Below are positions 1 to 7,748 of a DNA stretch of 64,000 nt, one piece after another (positions within the stretch are counted from its first letter, which is position 1; the number at the start of each line of letters is the position of its first letter). Made by a program: the position numbers and the translations under genes. The DNA comes from Candidatus Gastranaerophilales bacterium. GTDB lineage: Bacteria > Cyanobacteriota > Vampirovibrionia > Gastranaerophilales > Gastranaerophilaceae. The stretch covers positions 19,589 through 83,588 of the forward strand of contig CALYDL010000005.1 of assembly GCA_944325145.1 (NCBI GenBank). The letters run 5' to 3'. The notes under the pieces are model-generated. The model had not been told where the DNA came from and did no database searches. It worked only from the letters and a program-made list of their open reading frames with translations.

Positions 1-1
1 T

Positions 2-199
2 ACAGGAACACACCAATCTTTATTAAGAGCGGGGCAATACGTTCAAACAATTGAAGAAAACCAAGGCATAAAAATTGCCTGTCTGGAAGAAGTTGCTTAT
101 AGAATGGGCTTTTTAACAAAAGAAGAAATTCTAAATCAAGTTAAAGATTATAAAAACAACGAATATTATAACTATATTAAAGAGGTTATAAGCAAATAA
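2..199 (+). CDS. rfbA: Glucose-1-phosphate thymidylyltransferase, C-terminal 65 residues (partial)
   Basis: The open frame enters from the left edge and stops at 197-199. Its translation contains GTHQSLL, FVQTIEE-like (YVQTIEENQG) and IACLEEVAYRMGFL, which are the signature C-terminal segments of RmlA/RfbA. This enzyme makes dTDP-glucose from dTTP and glucose-1-phosphate, the first step of dTDP-rhamnose synthesis for surface polysaccharide. The nucleotide-binding N-terminus lies outside the window. The tail ends in an ordinary way with no sign of truncation. Other dTDP-rhamnose genes are probably upstream, but none is visible here. Confidence 0.9.
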   Translation, partial: TGTHQSLLRAGQYVQTIEENQGIKIACLEEVAYRMGFLTKEEILNQVKDYKNNEYYNYIKEVISK

Positions 200-242
200 A
201 ATTTATTATAAAAATAATAGCAGCAATTTTGCCGCTGTATTA

Positions 243-812
243 TTATATTAAATATTCAATTTGTGCTCTTTTTTCTGCTTTATCAATTAAATTTGTATAT
301 CTTCTTTCAGGAATTGCCCAATTTTCATATTTTGTCTCTGAAAAACTTGCATTTTTAAAAGAAGGCGCTTCTTCAGCCCTAAATGCAGTTAAAACAAATT
401 TATCGCCTTTATCTTGTGCTGTTTTTACAATGTGCGCCAACAATGGAGTCAAAGGGTCAACAAAATCATCGTTTGCGCCAAATTCATCTATAATTGTATT
501 AATTCCTTCATATTTGCCTTCATGCCTGTTTAAGTGCCTTGTTGTTTGCGCAGCGGAAACAATTTCATTTCCTTCATCTGTTTGAAGGCAATAAAAATTC
601 GCAGAATTTGCCCTTCTTGCATCTGTAAAATTTAAACGCAGCCTAACAGGCAAATTTGATTTTTTTATATCCATAACATCTTGCGAATTATTTTTATCCA
701 TTAAATATAAAGTAGCAGCTTCTTTTTCATTACTGCCTGCCTTTTTAACGGTACAATGAAAAATCGGTGTTTTGCCAAAATTACAGGAAGAATTTATTGG
801 GGTAATATTCAT
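243..812 (-). CDS. Hypothetical protein, 189 aa, NFG motif near N-terminus
   Basis: I do not recognise this protein. It is soluble with no signal peptide or membrane segment. The N-terminus is short and polar (MNITPINSS) and is followed by N-F-G at residues 11-13. This resembles the F-T-G/F-Q-G N-termini of four other unknown proteins in this window, though the match is looser. The body mixes beta-rich and acidic segments, and the last 60 residues are charged (RAEEAPSFK, KYENWAIPERRY). A GAGG-type ribosome site sits about 8 bases before the ATG. It converges with rfbA and is followed by no clear terminator. No function is assigned. Confidence 0.6.
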   Translation of the reverse strand: MNITPINSSCNFGKTPIFHCTVKKAGSNEKEAATLYLMDKNNSQDVMDIKKSNLPVRLRLNFTDARRANSANFYCLQTDEGNEIVSAAQTTRHLNRHEGKYEGINTIIDEFGANDDFVDPLTPLLAHIVKTAQDKGDKFVLTAFRAEEAPSFKNASFSETKYENWAIPERRYTNLIDKAEKRAQIEYLI

Positions 813-876
813 TTTTTTGCCTCACTAATATGCTTATTATAAATATAAGAAACCCCTAAAGCTTATTTTTTGCACT

Positions 877-905
877 AAAAAATCCGCCTGTTTCTCAGGC
901 GGATT
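877..905 (-). terminator. Rho-independent terminator
   Basis: The inverted repeat AATCCGCCTG / CAGGCGGATT has a 5-base loop. On the minus strand it is followed by a run of six T. It sits 19 bases past the stop of the 329-aa minus-strand gene and ends that transcript. Confidence 0.9.
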
Positions 906-923
906 TTAAAATTTTATTATATA

Positions 924-1913
924 TTAAGCTGCTTTTGCTTCTTTTTCTTCTTCTTTGTCTTCGTCTTCTTCTTCAGCTTCAACTGAAGCAGTTTCAACTT
1001 TATTTACTTTTTTGTCGTCTTCTTTGTTTTCTTCTTTAGCACCAACTTTTTCTTCTTTGTTTAACAATTCTTGAACGGTTGAAGCAGCGCTATTTGCATA
1101 TTCTGTGTACATTTGAATTATGCCGTCATCAAGATCTCTAAAGCCTGAAACCAAGTTAAATTGCTCTTTGTGGCCGTCTAATTTTTCTTGGTAGATTTCA
1201 AAGAAATTATTGCACAAGAACCCGAGAGATGAAGATTCAATCATTGCAATTTGTTGTTCTGCATATTCTTTGTTTGCATCTGATTGCAATTTTTCAATTT
1301 CGGCACTGTCTAAAGCTTGTGCTTCTTCTGTAATAGTACCGTATTCTCTTAAAAGGGTAGACATTTGTTGAATTTTGGAATTTGCACCTTCTAAGTTGCC
1401 GAATACTTCAGCAATGTCTTGTTCGTATGTGCTGTTTTCAACGCCTGCGGTTATTGTGTCATTTAAATCTGAAACATCAACTTGTTTGCCGCTTTTTCTT
1501 GCTTCCATAAATTGTGCAACAGAATTATTTACAACATCTAAAATTCTTTGATATTCATTTTTTGTAATTTTTTCTTGTTCTTCAAGCGTTTCATCGTAAA
1601 TATCGCCAATTTCATCGCTTACTTTTTCAATTTCAGCTTCTTTTTGTTCGGCAGCTTCTTTAAGTTCGCCTGAACGATTTGCACCATTTGCACCTTCAGC
1701 ATCTTTTGTAACTTCAACACCAAGTGTGCTGCTTAACATTTCAATGTCTGCATCGCTTAAGCTGAATGCATCAATTGAATATGTATCGCCGTCAGCTTCG
1801 GTAAAAGTTAAAACATCATCTGCGTAATTAACTTGAACGCTGCCGCCATCGCCTGATGTACCTTGGGTTTGAGAAAGTTGTAAATATTGATTTGAAATGG
1901 AGTTAATAGACAT
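924..1913 (-). CDS. Hypothetical acidic coiled-coil protein, 329 aa
   Basis: I do not recognise this protein. The first 30 residues are polar and Gln/Ser/Gly rich (MSINSISNQYLQLSQTQ) without a signal peptide. Residues about 75-130 and 195-235 are charged and predicted coiled coil. The last 60 residues are almost entirely Glu, Lys, Asp and Val, ending KEEEKEAKAA. The overall organisation resembles secreted or surface-export substrates of flagellar/type III type (polar N-terminus, helical body), but that is only a guess. It is monocistronic: an AAGGAT ribosome site upstream and a strong terminator downstream. Its leader carries the 13-mer TTTATATATATGT (1937-1949, minus), which also precedes the gene at 10311. 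Confidence 0.7.
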   Translation of the reverse strand: MSINSISNQYLQLSQTQGTSGDGGSVQVNYADDVLTFTEADGDTYSIDAFSLSDADIEMLSSTLGVEVTKDAEGANGANRSGELKEAAEQKEAEIEKVSDEIGDIYDETLEEQEKITKNEYQRILDVVNNSVAQFMEARKSGKQVDVSDLNDTITAGVENSTYEQDIAEVFGNLEGANSKIQQMSTLLREYGTITEEAQALDSAEIEKLQSDANKEYAEQQIAMIESSSLGFLCNNFFEIYQEKLDGHKEQFNLVSGFRDLDDGIIQMYTEYANSAASTVQELLNKEEKVGAKEENKEDDKKVNKVETASVEAEEEDEDKEEEKEAKAA

Positions 1914-2023
1914 TTTTTACTATCCTTTTGTTACACACATATATATAAAGTATATACAAAAGGTATAATTTCAATTTTGTTCAATTTTTTACAAAAGTTT
2001 ACAAAAATATTTTATTTTAATGC

Positions 2024-3010
2024 CTAAGCTCTTGAAAATGCTTCTAAAATTAAGGGGTCGTCTGTTTTAATAGGGTTAAAATAAGCGCAAGATGCAACCA
2101 TTGCGGCATTATCCGTGCAAAATTTCATCTGCGGTGCAAAAGTTTTATACCCCATATCTTGAAGTGCAAACAATTTTTTTCTTAATTCGGAATTTGCAGC
2201 AACGCCGCCTGATAGAACAATTGTTTTGATATTATATTTATCTGCAAGTTTTTTTGTTTTATCAATCAAAGCAGATGTTATATTCTCTTGAAAACTTGCA
2301 CAAATATCAGCCACAGGAAGTTCTTTTCCGTTAAAGGATTGAACAAGCCTTAAAACTGCTGTTTTTAAACCGGAAAAACTAAATTCATTTTCTTTAACTT
2401 TTGCCTTTGGCAAAATAAAAGCTTTTGGGTTCCCTGTTTGCGCTAATTTATCAAGCTTTATGCCCCCCGGGTATGGAAGCCCCATTAACCTTGCAACTTT
2501 ATCATAAACTTCGCCCGTTGCATCATCTATGGTGGAAGCTATTATTTCTTGTTTATCATAATCTTCAACTTTTATAACTTGGGTGTGCCCGCCTGAAACC
2601 AAAAGGCATATAAAAGGGGGTTTTAGGTCGGTTTCTAAAAAGTTTGCACAAACATGGCCTTGAAGATGGTTAATTCCAATGTAGGGCTTATTATAAACAA
2701 GAGAAAGGGTTTTAGCCGCATTTAACCCTACAAGTAAACACCCCACTAACCCGGGGCCCACGGTTGAAGTAAAAGCATCAATATCATTTGGAGTTATATT
2801 AAAATTTTTCTTTGCAATTTCAAATGTTTCATCAATTACGACATTAATTGCATCCAAATGTTCTCTTGCAGCAATTTCAGGAATAACACCGCCGAATTTT
2901 TCGTGGGTTTTAATTTGCGTTGCAACAACATTTGCAATAACTTCTCTGCCGTCTTTAATTATAGCCGCCGCCGTTTCATCACAGCTTGTTTCAATTCCGA
3001 ATATTAACAT
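2024..3010 (-). CDS. tsaD: tRNA N6-adenosine threonylcarbamoyltransferase TsaD
   Basis: TsaD transfers the threonylcarbamoyl group to A37 of ANN-decoding tRNAs, working with TsaB, TsaC and TsaE. The 328-aa protein is full length for the family. It opens with the ASKHA phosphate-1 motif (GIETSCDETAAAI). It carries the iron-ligand HxxxH as HLQGH, the segment LVSGGHTQ, and FSFSGLKTAV, plus SGGVAANSELR near the end. The start is supported by AAGGAAAAAG just before the ATG. It is essential in most bacteria. TsaB, TsaC and TsaE genes are not in this window, so the gene stands alone. Confidence 0.97.
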   Translation of the reverse strand: MLIFGIETSCDETAAAIIKDGREVIANVVATQIKTHEKFGGVIPEIAAREHLDAINVVIDETFEIAKKNFNITPNDIDAFTSTVGPGLVGCLLVGLNAAKTLSLVYNKPYIGINHLQGHVCANFLETDLKPPFICLLVSGGHTQVIKVEDYDKQEIIASTIDDATGEVYDKVARLMGLPYPGGIKLDKLAQTGNPKAFILPKAKVKENEFSFSGLKTAVLRLVQSFNGKELPVADICASFQENITSALIDKTKKLADKYNIKTIVLSGGVAANSELRKKLFALQDMGYKTFAPQMKFCTDNAAMVASCAYFNPIKTDDPLILEAFSRA

Positions 3011-3049
3011 CTTTTTCCTTCAACTATCAGGCAAAATTTAAGATTATAA

Positions 3050-3078
3050 TTGTTTTTATTGCCCTTTTTTGCTAAAAT
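3050..3078 (+). promoter_or_regulatory. Extended -10 promoter for a leaderless TPR/NHL mRNA
   Basis: A -35-like TTGTTT (3050-3055) is followed 17 bases later by TAAAAT (3073-3078), preceded by TGC as in an extended -10. The ATG begins exactly 6 bases after the -10, so transcription should start at the A of the ATG. No Shine-Dalgarno site fits. Confidence 0.65.
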
Positions 3079-3084
3079 AATAGC

Positions 3085-4146
3085 ATGAAAAAAAGTTTTT
3101 TGCTCACAATCTTATTAGGTTTGTTTTCTTTAATGCCTGCAATCGCTTCCATTGAAGACGATGCTACCGTTTTATACAATAAAGGCATAGATTTATACGA
3201 GCAAGATAAAATTGAACAATCAATTGCAACTTTTAAAAAAGCAATTTCAATTAACCCTGAATTTTATGAAGCATATTATAATTTGGCAAGAATTCAAGAA
3301 TCTGTCGGCAAATATCAAGATGCAATTTTAAGCTATGAAAAACTTTTACAGCTGGAACCAACGGATTATGAAAGCTGTTTGCAGCTTGCAAATTTACTTT
3401 ATAAAAAAGGGTATTTAGCAAAAGCACAAGCCTGCCTTGCAAAAATTCCAATAAATAGCGAATTCGGAACAAAAGCAAAAACTTTATCAGATAAAATTTC
3501 AAAAAGGCAAGCCGAAATTCAAGAAGAAACAAGAGTTAAAGCCGCTCAAACTCTAAAAACTTCAATTGTAGGCTCAGTACCGGCACCTTCAGGCCTTGTC
3601 GTTGATTCAAAAGGAAATATGATTGTTGCAAGCTTTTCTCAAAGTGTAATTTTTAAAATTTCACCTGACGGAATGAATAAATTTGTTTTTGCAAACAAAG
3701 AAAAAGGGCTGGATGGCCCAATTGGCATTGCAATAGATTCATTTGACAACATTTATGTTGCAAACTATAACAAAGGAAATGTTGTTTGCTTTGATAAAAA
3801 AGGCAATCCAAACATTTTAATGTATGTTAAAAAGCCATATTGCATTAATTTAGATGAAAAAAATGCAAAAATTTATGTAACGGAACAACAAAATAACAGC
3901 GTTCTTTCTTATGACATTTCAGACATTTTAAAGCTTTCTTCAATTCAAAAACAAGAAGAAATAAAAATTCCTGAAGCAAAACAAAAAGAAACACCCGAAC
4001 AAAAGAAAGTTATAACTTTCCCCGTTACAGACAGAAACCCGATTGGAACACCATCTATCATTGAATCAAACTTTACAAGGTCAAACCCACAATCAAGCGT
4101 TACAGCACCGATTATGGTTCCTGCAGGTTCATTATTTGACTATTAA
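3085..4146 (+). CDS. Exported TPR and NHL-repeat protein, 353 aa
   Basis: Residues 1-21 form a signal peptide (MKKSFLLTILLGLFSLMPA). Residues about 28-130 contain three tetratricopeptide repeats (for example YYNLARIQESVGKYQDAILSY with a following LEP). Residues about 165-275 hold NHL-type beta-propeller blades (PSGLVVDSKGNMIVA, PIGIAIDSFDNIYVA). The tail is Pro/Lys rich and unstructured. This combination points to an envelope protein that binds partners as a scaffold; the substrate is unknown. It shares the propeller-type repeat theme with the exported protein at 33215. A leaderless promoter directly precedes the ATG. Confidence 0.8.
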   Translation: MKKSFLLTILLGLFSLMPAIASIEDDATVLYNKGIDLYEQDKIEQSIATFKKAISINPEFYEAYYNLARIQESVGKYQDAILSYEKLLQLEPTDYESCLQLANLLYKKGYLAKAQACLAKIPINSEFGTKAKTLSDKISKRQAEIQEETRVKAAQTLKTSIVGSVPAPSGLVVDSKGNMIVASFSQSVIFKISPDGMNKFVFANKEKGLDGPIGIAIDSFDNIYVANYNKGNVVCFDKKGNPNILMYVKKPYCINLDEKNAKIYVTEQQNNSVLSYDISDILKLSSIQKQEEIKIPEAKQKETPEQKKVITFPVTDRNPIGTPSIIESNFTRSNPQSSVTAPIMVPAGSLFDY

Positions 4147-4158
4147 TTAAGCTTTTTT

Positions 4159-4164
4159 TATACT
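4159..4164 (+). promoter_or_regulatory. -10 element for the LOG-chbG-rex operon
   Basis: TATACT lies exactly 6 bases before the ATG at 4171, which predicts a leaderless first gene. The intervening bases TAAGGT could also act as a very short ribosome site. Confidence 0.5.
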
Positions 4165-4170
4165 TAAGGT

Positions 4171-4773
4171 ATGAAAAATGCTATAAAAAATGTTTGTATT
4201 TTTTGCTCATCCAGCAATTTATTGGATGAAACCTATTATAAAGACGCCGAAATTTTGGGCAAACTGCTTGCTGAAAACAATTATGATGTTGTTTACGGCG
4301 GCTCAAAGCTTGGCATTATGTATAAAGTTTCAAAAACTGCAAAAGATTATGGTTCCAAAATAACAGGCGTAATGCCTGAAAAACTTTATGCTCTTTGCGG
4401 CAACGAAGATTTCTGCAACGAATTTTACTTAACAGACGGCATGAGAGAAAGAAAAGCAAAATTAGATGAAAAATCTGATGCCGTTATTGCGCTTGCAGGG
4501 GGTTTTGGAACATTGGAAGAATTATCTGAAATGATTGTTCAAAAGCAACTTTGCTATAACAACAAGCCCATTATAATTTTAAACACCAATGGTTTTTATG
4601 ACCACCTTTTAAAATTCTTTGATACAATAATAAACAGAAATTTTGCAAACAAAAACGCTAAAAAACTTTATTATGTAGCAAACAACCCAATGGAAGCCAT
4701 TGAATATTTAAAAAATTATACGTTTGAAAAAACAAATTTCGGAAAAGAAGAACTTTTAAAACATGCAGGCTAA
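4171..4773 (+). CDS. LOG-family nucleotide phosphoribohydrolase (TIGR00730 family)
   Basis: The family cleaves nucleoside 5'-monophosphates to base and ribose-5-phosphate; plant members activate cytokinins. The protein shows VYGGSKLGIM (the VYGGG..G(L/I)M motif), the catalytic ERKAKLDEKSDA segment, and AGGFGTLEE in place of the usual PGGxGTxxE. At 200 aa it is full length. It is the first gene of an operon: its end overlaps the next gene by 11 bases. The bacterial role is nucleotide salvage or stress-related cleanup; the exact substrate cannot be read from sequence. Confidence 0.88.
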   Translation: MKNAIKNVCIFCSSSNLLDETYYKDAEILGKLLAENNYDVVYGGSKLGIMYKVSKTAKDYGSKITGVMPEKLYALCGNEDFCNEFYLTDGMRERKAKLDEKSDAVIALAGGFGTLEELSEMIVQKQLCYNNKPIIILNTNGFYDHLLKFFDTIINRNFANKNAKKLYYVANNPMEAIEYLKNYTFEKTNFGKEELLKHAG

Positions 4774-5641
4774 AAAAGAAAAAATATTAATTTTCAATTC
4801 GGATGACTTTGGCCATTCGCACCCTTTTAATATGGGTGTTTACAAAGGAATTAAAGCAGGAGTTATTGCAACTTCTTGTGTTTTAGCCAATATGGAAGGT
4901 TACAGTGAAGCAACTTCTTTAATTTCAGACTTAAAAAATGTTAAATTCGGAATTCACCTTAATTTAATTGAAGGAAAAAGTGTAACAGAAGGAAAGTTTT
5001 TGGTTGATTCCAAAAATTATTTTAATTTAGGCTATATTGATATTTTAAAAAAATCAAACGACATTGATTTTTTAAATTCCGTTGAATTTGAATTTAGAGC
5101 ACAAATTGAAAGAATTTTATCCGATTTTGAAATTAACCACATAAATTCCCATGTTCATACTCATTCAATTCCAAACATTTTTAAAATTGTTTGCAAACTG
5201 GCAGATGAATATAAAATTCCATATATAAGAACTCAATTTGAAAAACCATATATAGTAAAAAATTTAAAGAAAAATCTTAATTTAAAATACCCCATAAATT
5301 TAATTAAAAGGGGGCTTTTAAATTATTTTACAGCTCAAAATAAAAAATATTTGCCAAAAAATTTTCTAACCAATGATTACCTTTTGGGTGTAACCTATAC
5401 GGGGTTTATGGATAAAAACACAGTTTTAGAAGGCTTAAAGGCAATTGACAATGGTGTTGTTGAGCTATTAATTCACCCCGCTTATTATGAAAATGAAATT
5501 TTAAAACCATATAATTTTAATGAATATAAAATAACGGAAGATGAAACTATTTTAGATGAAATCAAAGCGCTTGGCTTTAAATTAAGTGATTGTTCAATTC
5601 AAGAAAAAGAAGCTGGTGAATATGGAAAAAATTTCAAATAA
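4763..5641 (+). CDS. YdjC/ChbG-family carbohydrate deacetylase
   Basis: This family removes acetyl groups from N-acetylated sugars such as chitooligosaccharides, using a metal bound by Asp and His. The protein has the N-terminal NSDDFG motif with the following HSHPFNMGV, then FGIHLNL, then the HSHVHTH cluster (NSHVHTHSIPNIF), all in the usual order. The length of 292 aa is normal. It overlaps the LOG gene upstream by 11 bases and rex downstream by 20 bases, so the three are translated together. The natural substrate is unknown. Hopanoid-associated HpnK proteins belong to the same superfamily and are an alternative. Confidence 0.88.
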   Translation: MQAKKEKILIFNSDDFGHSHPFNMGVYKGIKAGVIATSCVLANMEGYSEATSLISDLKNVKFGIHLNLIEGKSVTEGKFLVDSKNYFNLGYIDILKKSNDIDFLNSVEFEFRAQIERILSDFEINHINSHVHTHSIPNIFKIVCKLADEYKIPYIRTQFEKPYIVKNLKKNLNLKYPINLIKRGLLNYFTAQNKKYLPKNFLTNDYLLGVTYTGFMDKNTVLEGLKAIDNGVVELLIHPAYYENEILKPYNFNEYKITEDETILDEIKALGFKLSDCSIQEKEAGEYGKNFK

Positions 5642-6239
5642 AGTTATAAACAGGCTTACTCAATATCATTCCATTTTGGTTGCAAGCATAAAAAAAGGCG
5701 AAACAACGGTTACAAGCTCATATATGGCGCAACTTTTAAAAATTGATGATTCTCAGGTAAGAAAAGATGTTTCTATGTTGAATAATACGGGAAAATCAAG
5801 AGTAGGGTATGATGCGCTTGAACTTAAAGAAACAATTGAAAAAACTCTTGGTTTTTCAAACCCCAAAAATGCTTTTATAATTGGAGCAGGAAACTTGGGC
5901 ACAGCGCTTGCAAAATACAATGATTTTGAAGATTACGGCTTAAGGGTTCTTGCGCTTTTTGATATAGACAAAAATAAAATCGGAAAATCAATTAATTCAA
6001 AACCCGTTTACGATATTAATGAACTTTCAAGATATACAAAAGAAAAAAATGTTGAAATTGCAATTTTGACCGTTCCTGCAGATTTTGCGCAAAGCATTGC
6101 AGATTTTGCAGTTAAATCTAAAATAAAATATATTTGGAATTTTTCCCCCGCAGTTTTGTCTGTTCCTGTTGGCATAGACGTTTGGAACGAAAATTTGATG
6201 GGCAATTTTTTGCAGTTTTCATATAAAATTTCAAAATAA
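5622..6239 (+). CDS. rex: Redox-sensing transcriptional repressor Rex
   Basis: Rex senses the NADH/NAD+ ratio and represses fermentation and respiration genes when NADH is low. The winged-helix N-terminus reads VINRLTQYHSIL...QVRKDVSML and GKSRVGYDALEL. The Rossmann domain opens with IGAGNLGTALAKY, and the C-terminal helix WNFSPAVLSVP is present. I place the start at 5622 (MEKISNKVI), because the longer frame from 5586 would extend further into the preceding gene and adds non-family residues. The result is 205 aa, normal for Rex. The iron alcohol dehydrogenase at 10820 is a likely type of target, but I found no clear Rex box in the window. Confidence 0.95.
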   Translation: MEKISNKVINRLTQYHSILVASIKKGETTVTSSYMAQLLKIDDSQVRKDVSMLNNTGKSRVGYDALELKETIEKTLGFSNPKNAFIIGAGNLGTALAKYNDFEDYGLRVLALFDIDKNKIGKSINSKPVYDINELSRYTKEKNVEIAILTVPADFAQSIADFAVKSKIKYIWNFSPAVLSVPVGIDVWNENLMGNFLQFSYKISK

Positions 6240-6255
6240 ACCCCCGTTTTAAAAT

Positions 6256-6334
6256 AAAAAAAAGCCGCTAAATTTGCGGCTACTAGACTTGGGGAGGAGG
6301 TTTTTAGCGGATGGAATTTCCATCCGTCCTTCTT
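6256..6334 (-). ncRNA. Candidate small RNA: stem-loop, CU-rich linker, terminator
   Basis: Reading the minus strand from about 6334: a 7-bp hairpin (CGGATGG / CCATCCG, 6308-6326), a linker carrying CCTCCTCCCC (complement of 6291-6300), then the terminator stem AGCCGC / GCGGCT (6263-6281) followed by eight T. A -10-like TACAAT lies at 6342-6347. No minus-strand gene upstream needs this terminator, and on the plus strand the hairpin lacks a T-run. An unpaired anti-Shine-Dalgarno stretch between two hairpins is the layout of cyanobacterial Yfr1. A minus-strand reading frame crosses it, so a short coding function is not excluded. Confidence 0.45.
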
Positions 6335-6486
6335 TATATGAATTGTATCGTAACCTTGATGATTTTCTTTAGCATATTTTAAAATTATCATCTTAATTAT
6401 GTATATTTAATTTTTTCCTCTTTTAATATGATTTCAACCCAAAAAACTTATTGTAAACTTTGACTTGGTTGGGGAGAATATATTTT

Positions 6487-7347
6487 ATGCCAAAAAAATC
6501 AGTTAAGATTAACGTACAAAAACCGGATTTAAGAGTTGTAGAAAAACCAAAAACAACAAGCTACAACGATATTGACCTTAAAAATTGGAAACTTTACTCT
6601 CATATAAAAACAGGTTCGCTTTGGGAATTTGCTTCTCGTGATAAAACAAACGGCCACAGCTATGATTACCACGGGAATTATATCCCCCAAATTGCAACTC
6701 AATTATTTGAAAGGTTTACCAAAAAAAATGATGTAATTTTAGATTTGTTTTTTGGTTCAGGAACAAGTGGCATTGAAGCTTTAAATATGGAAAGGCGCTG
6801 CATTGGCGTTGAATTAAAGCAAGAGTTGGTAGATTACGTTTCAGCTAAATTTTCAAAAAAAGAGTTGGTAACAGATATTAATATCATCTGCGGCGATTCA
6901 ACAACAGATGAAGCAAAAGAAAAAGTTCAGGCAAGGCTTGAAATTATGGGCAAAAAACAAGCACAGTTTGTTGTTTTGCACCCGCCTTATGATGATATTA
7001 TTAAATTTTCAGATAAAAAAGAAGATTTATCTAACTGTAAAACAACAGAAGAATTTTACGATTTATTTGAAAAAGTTGCTAAAAATGCTTATGACCTTCT
7101 TGAAAAAGGCAGGTTTGCAGCCCTTATAATTGGCGATGAATATAAAAATTCAAGAGTTGTTCCACTTGGTTTTGAATGTATGAAAAGAATGGAAAACGTT
7201 GGTTTTATAACAAAAGCAATTGTTGTAAAAAATATAACAGGCAACGAAAAAGCAAAAGGCAAAACTGCAAACCTTTGGAGATATAGAGCGCTTGCCGGCG
7301 GTTTTAACATTTTTGAACATGAATATATAATGACATTTGTGAAATAA
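6487..7347 (+). CDS. Orphan N4-cytosine/N6-adenine DNA methyltransferase
   Basis: The enzyme should add a methyl group from S-adenosylmethionine to cytosine or adenine in a specific DNA site. It shows the SAM-binding motif DLFFGSGTSGIEAL with MERRCIGVEL, and the catalytic motif as HPPYDD, where the usual first residue is Asp, Ser or Asn. The start at 6487 (MPKKSVKI) is preferred because GGGGAG lies 10 bases upstream; an in-frame ATG at 6460 lies before that site. At 286 aa it is complete. No restriction endonuclease is adjacent, so it is probably an orphan used in regulation or genome marking. A palindromic terminator follows directly. Confidence 0.85.
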   Translation: MPKKSVKINVQKPDLRVVEKPKTTSYNDIDLKNWKLYSHIKTGSLWEFASRDKTNGHSYDYHGNYIPQIATQLFERFTKKNDVILDLFFGSGTSGIEALNMERRCIGVELKQELVDYVSAKFSKKELVTDINIICGDSTTDEAKEKVQARLEIMGKKQAQFVVLHPPYDDIIKFSDKKEDLSNCKTTEEFYDLFEKVAKNAYDLLEKGRFAALIIGDEYKNSRVVPLGFECMKRMENVGFITKAIVVKNITGNEKAKGKTANLWRYRALAGGFNIFEHEYIMTFVK

Positions 7348-7377
7348 AAAATTGCAAGGAATATTCCTTGCAATTTT
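7348..7377. terminator. Bidirectional terminator between methyltransferase and secG
   Basis: A perfect 30-base palindrome with arms AAAATTGCAAGGAAT sits between the converging methyltransferase and secG genes. A- and T-runs on its two sides let it stop transcripts from both. Confidence 0.85.
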
Positions 7378-7393
7378 AGTTTATAAATATTTT

Positions 7394-7621
7394 TTATTTT
7401 AAAAGCCCTAAGCCCAAAATAAGCGTTGTTACAATGAAAACGCCGCCTGTAATATAGGTAACTTTGTTTAAGCCCTTTTCAGCCGTTTTTTGAGATGCAA
7501 ACAATTGGCTTGCAGAACCCATCATACCGCCCATTCCATCGCCCTTTGGAGAATGCAATAAAACAAGCAAAATTAAAAATAGAGCTGATAAAATTTGAAC
7601 TATGTATAAAAATTGAACCAT
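7394..7621 (-). CDS. secG: Preprotein translocase subunit SecG
   Basis: SecG is the small accessory subunit of the SecYEG protein-export channel in the inner membrane. The 75-aa protein has two membrane helices (residues about 4-23 and 53-73). Between them is the family loop HSPKGDGMGGMMGSASQLFASQ. A GGAAG ribosome site precedes the ATG. The gene is monocistronic and converges with the methyltransferase gene. Confidence 0.96.
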   Translation of the reverse strand: MVQFLYIVQILSALFLILLVLLHSPKGDGMGGMMGSASQLFASQKTAEKGLNKVTYITGGVFIVTTLILGLGLLK

Positions 7622-7748
7622 AATATCTTCCTTTTTTTAAAATTAATAACATAAAAACGGGGTAAAATCAATTAACAAGAATTTATTGATGAAAGGCCTT
7701 TATTGTAGTAAAATTTGAATAAGGAAGAATCGAAAAAGAAAGATTTTT

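Noticed and set aside
6008..6391. Open frame of 127 codons on the minus strand, antisense to rex
   Set aside because: Most of it lies opposite the well-supported rex gene. The first 40 codons cover the candidate small RNA and are open but show atypical codons (CTA, TCC, CCA) through the linker; no SD site fits.
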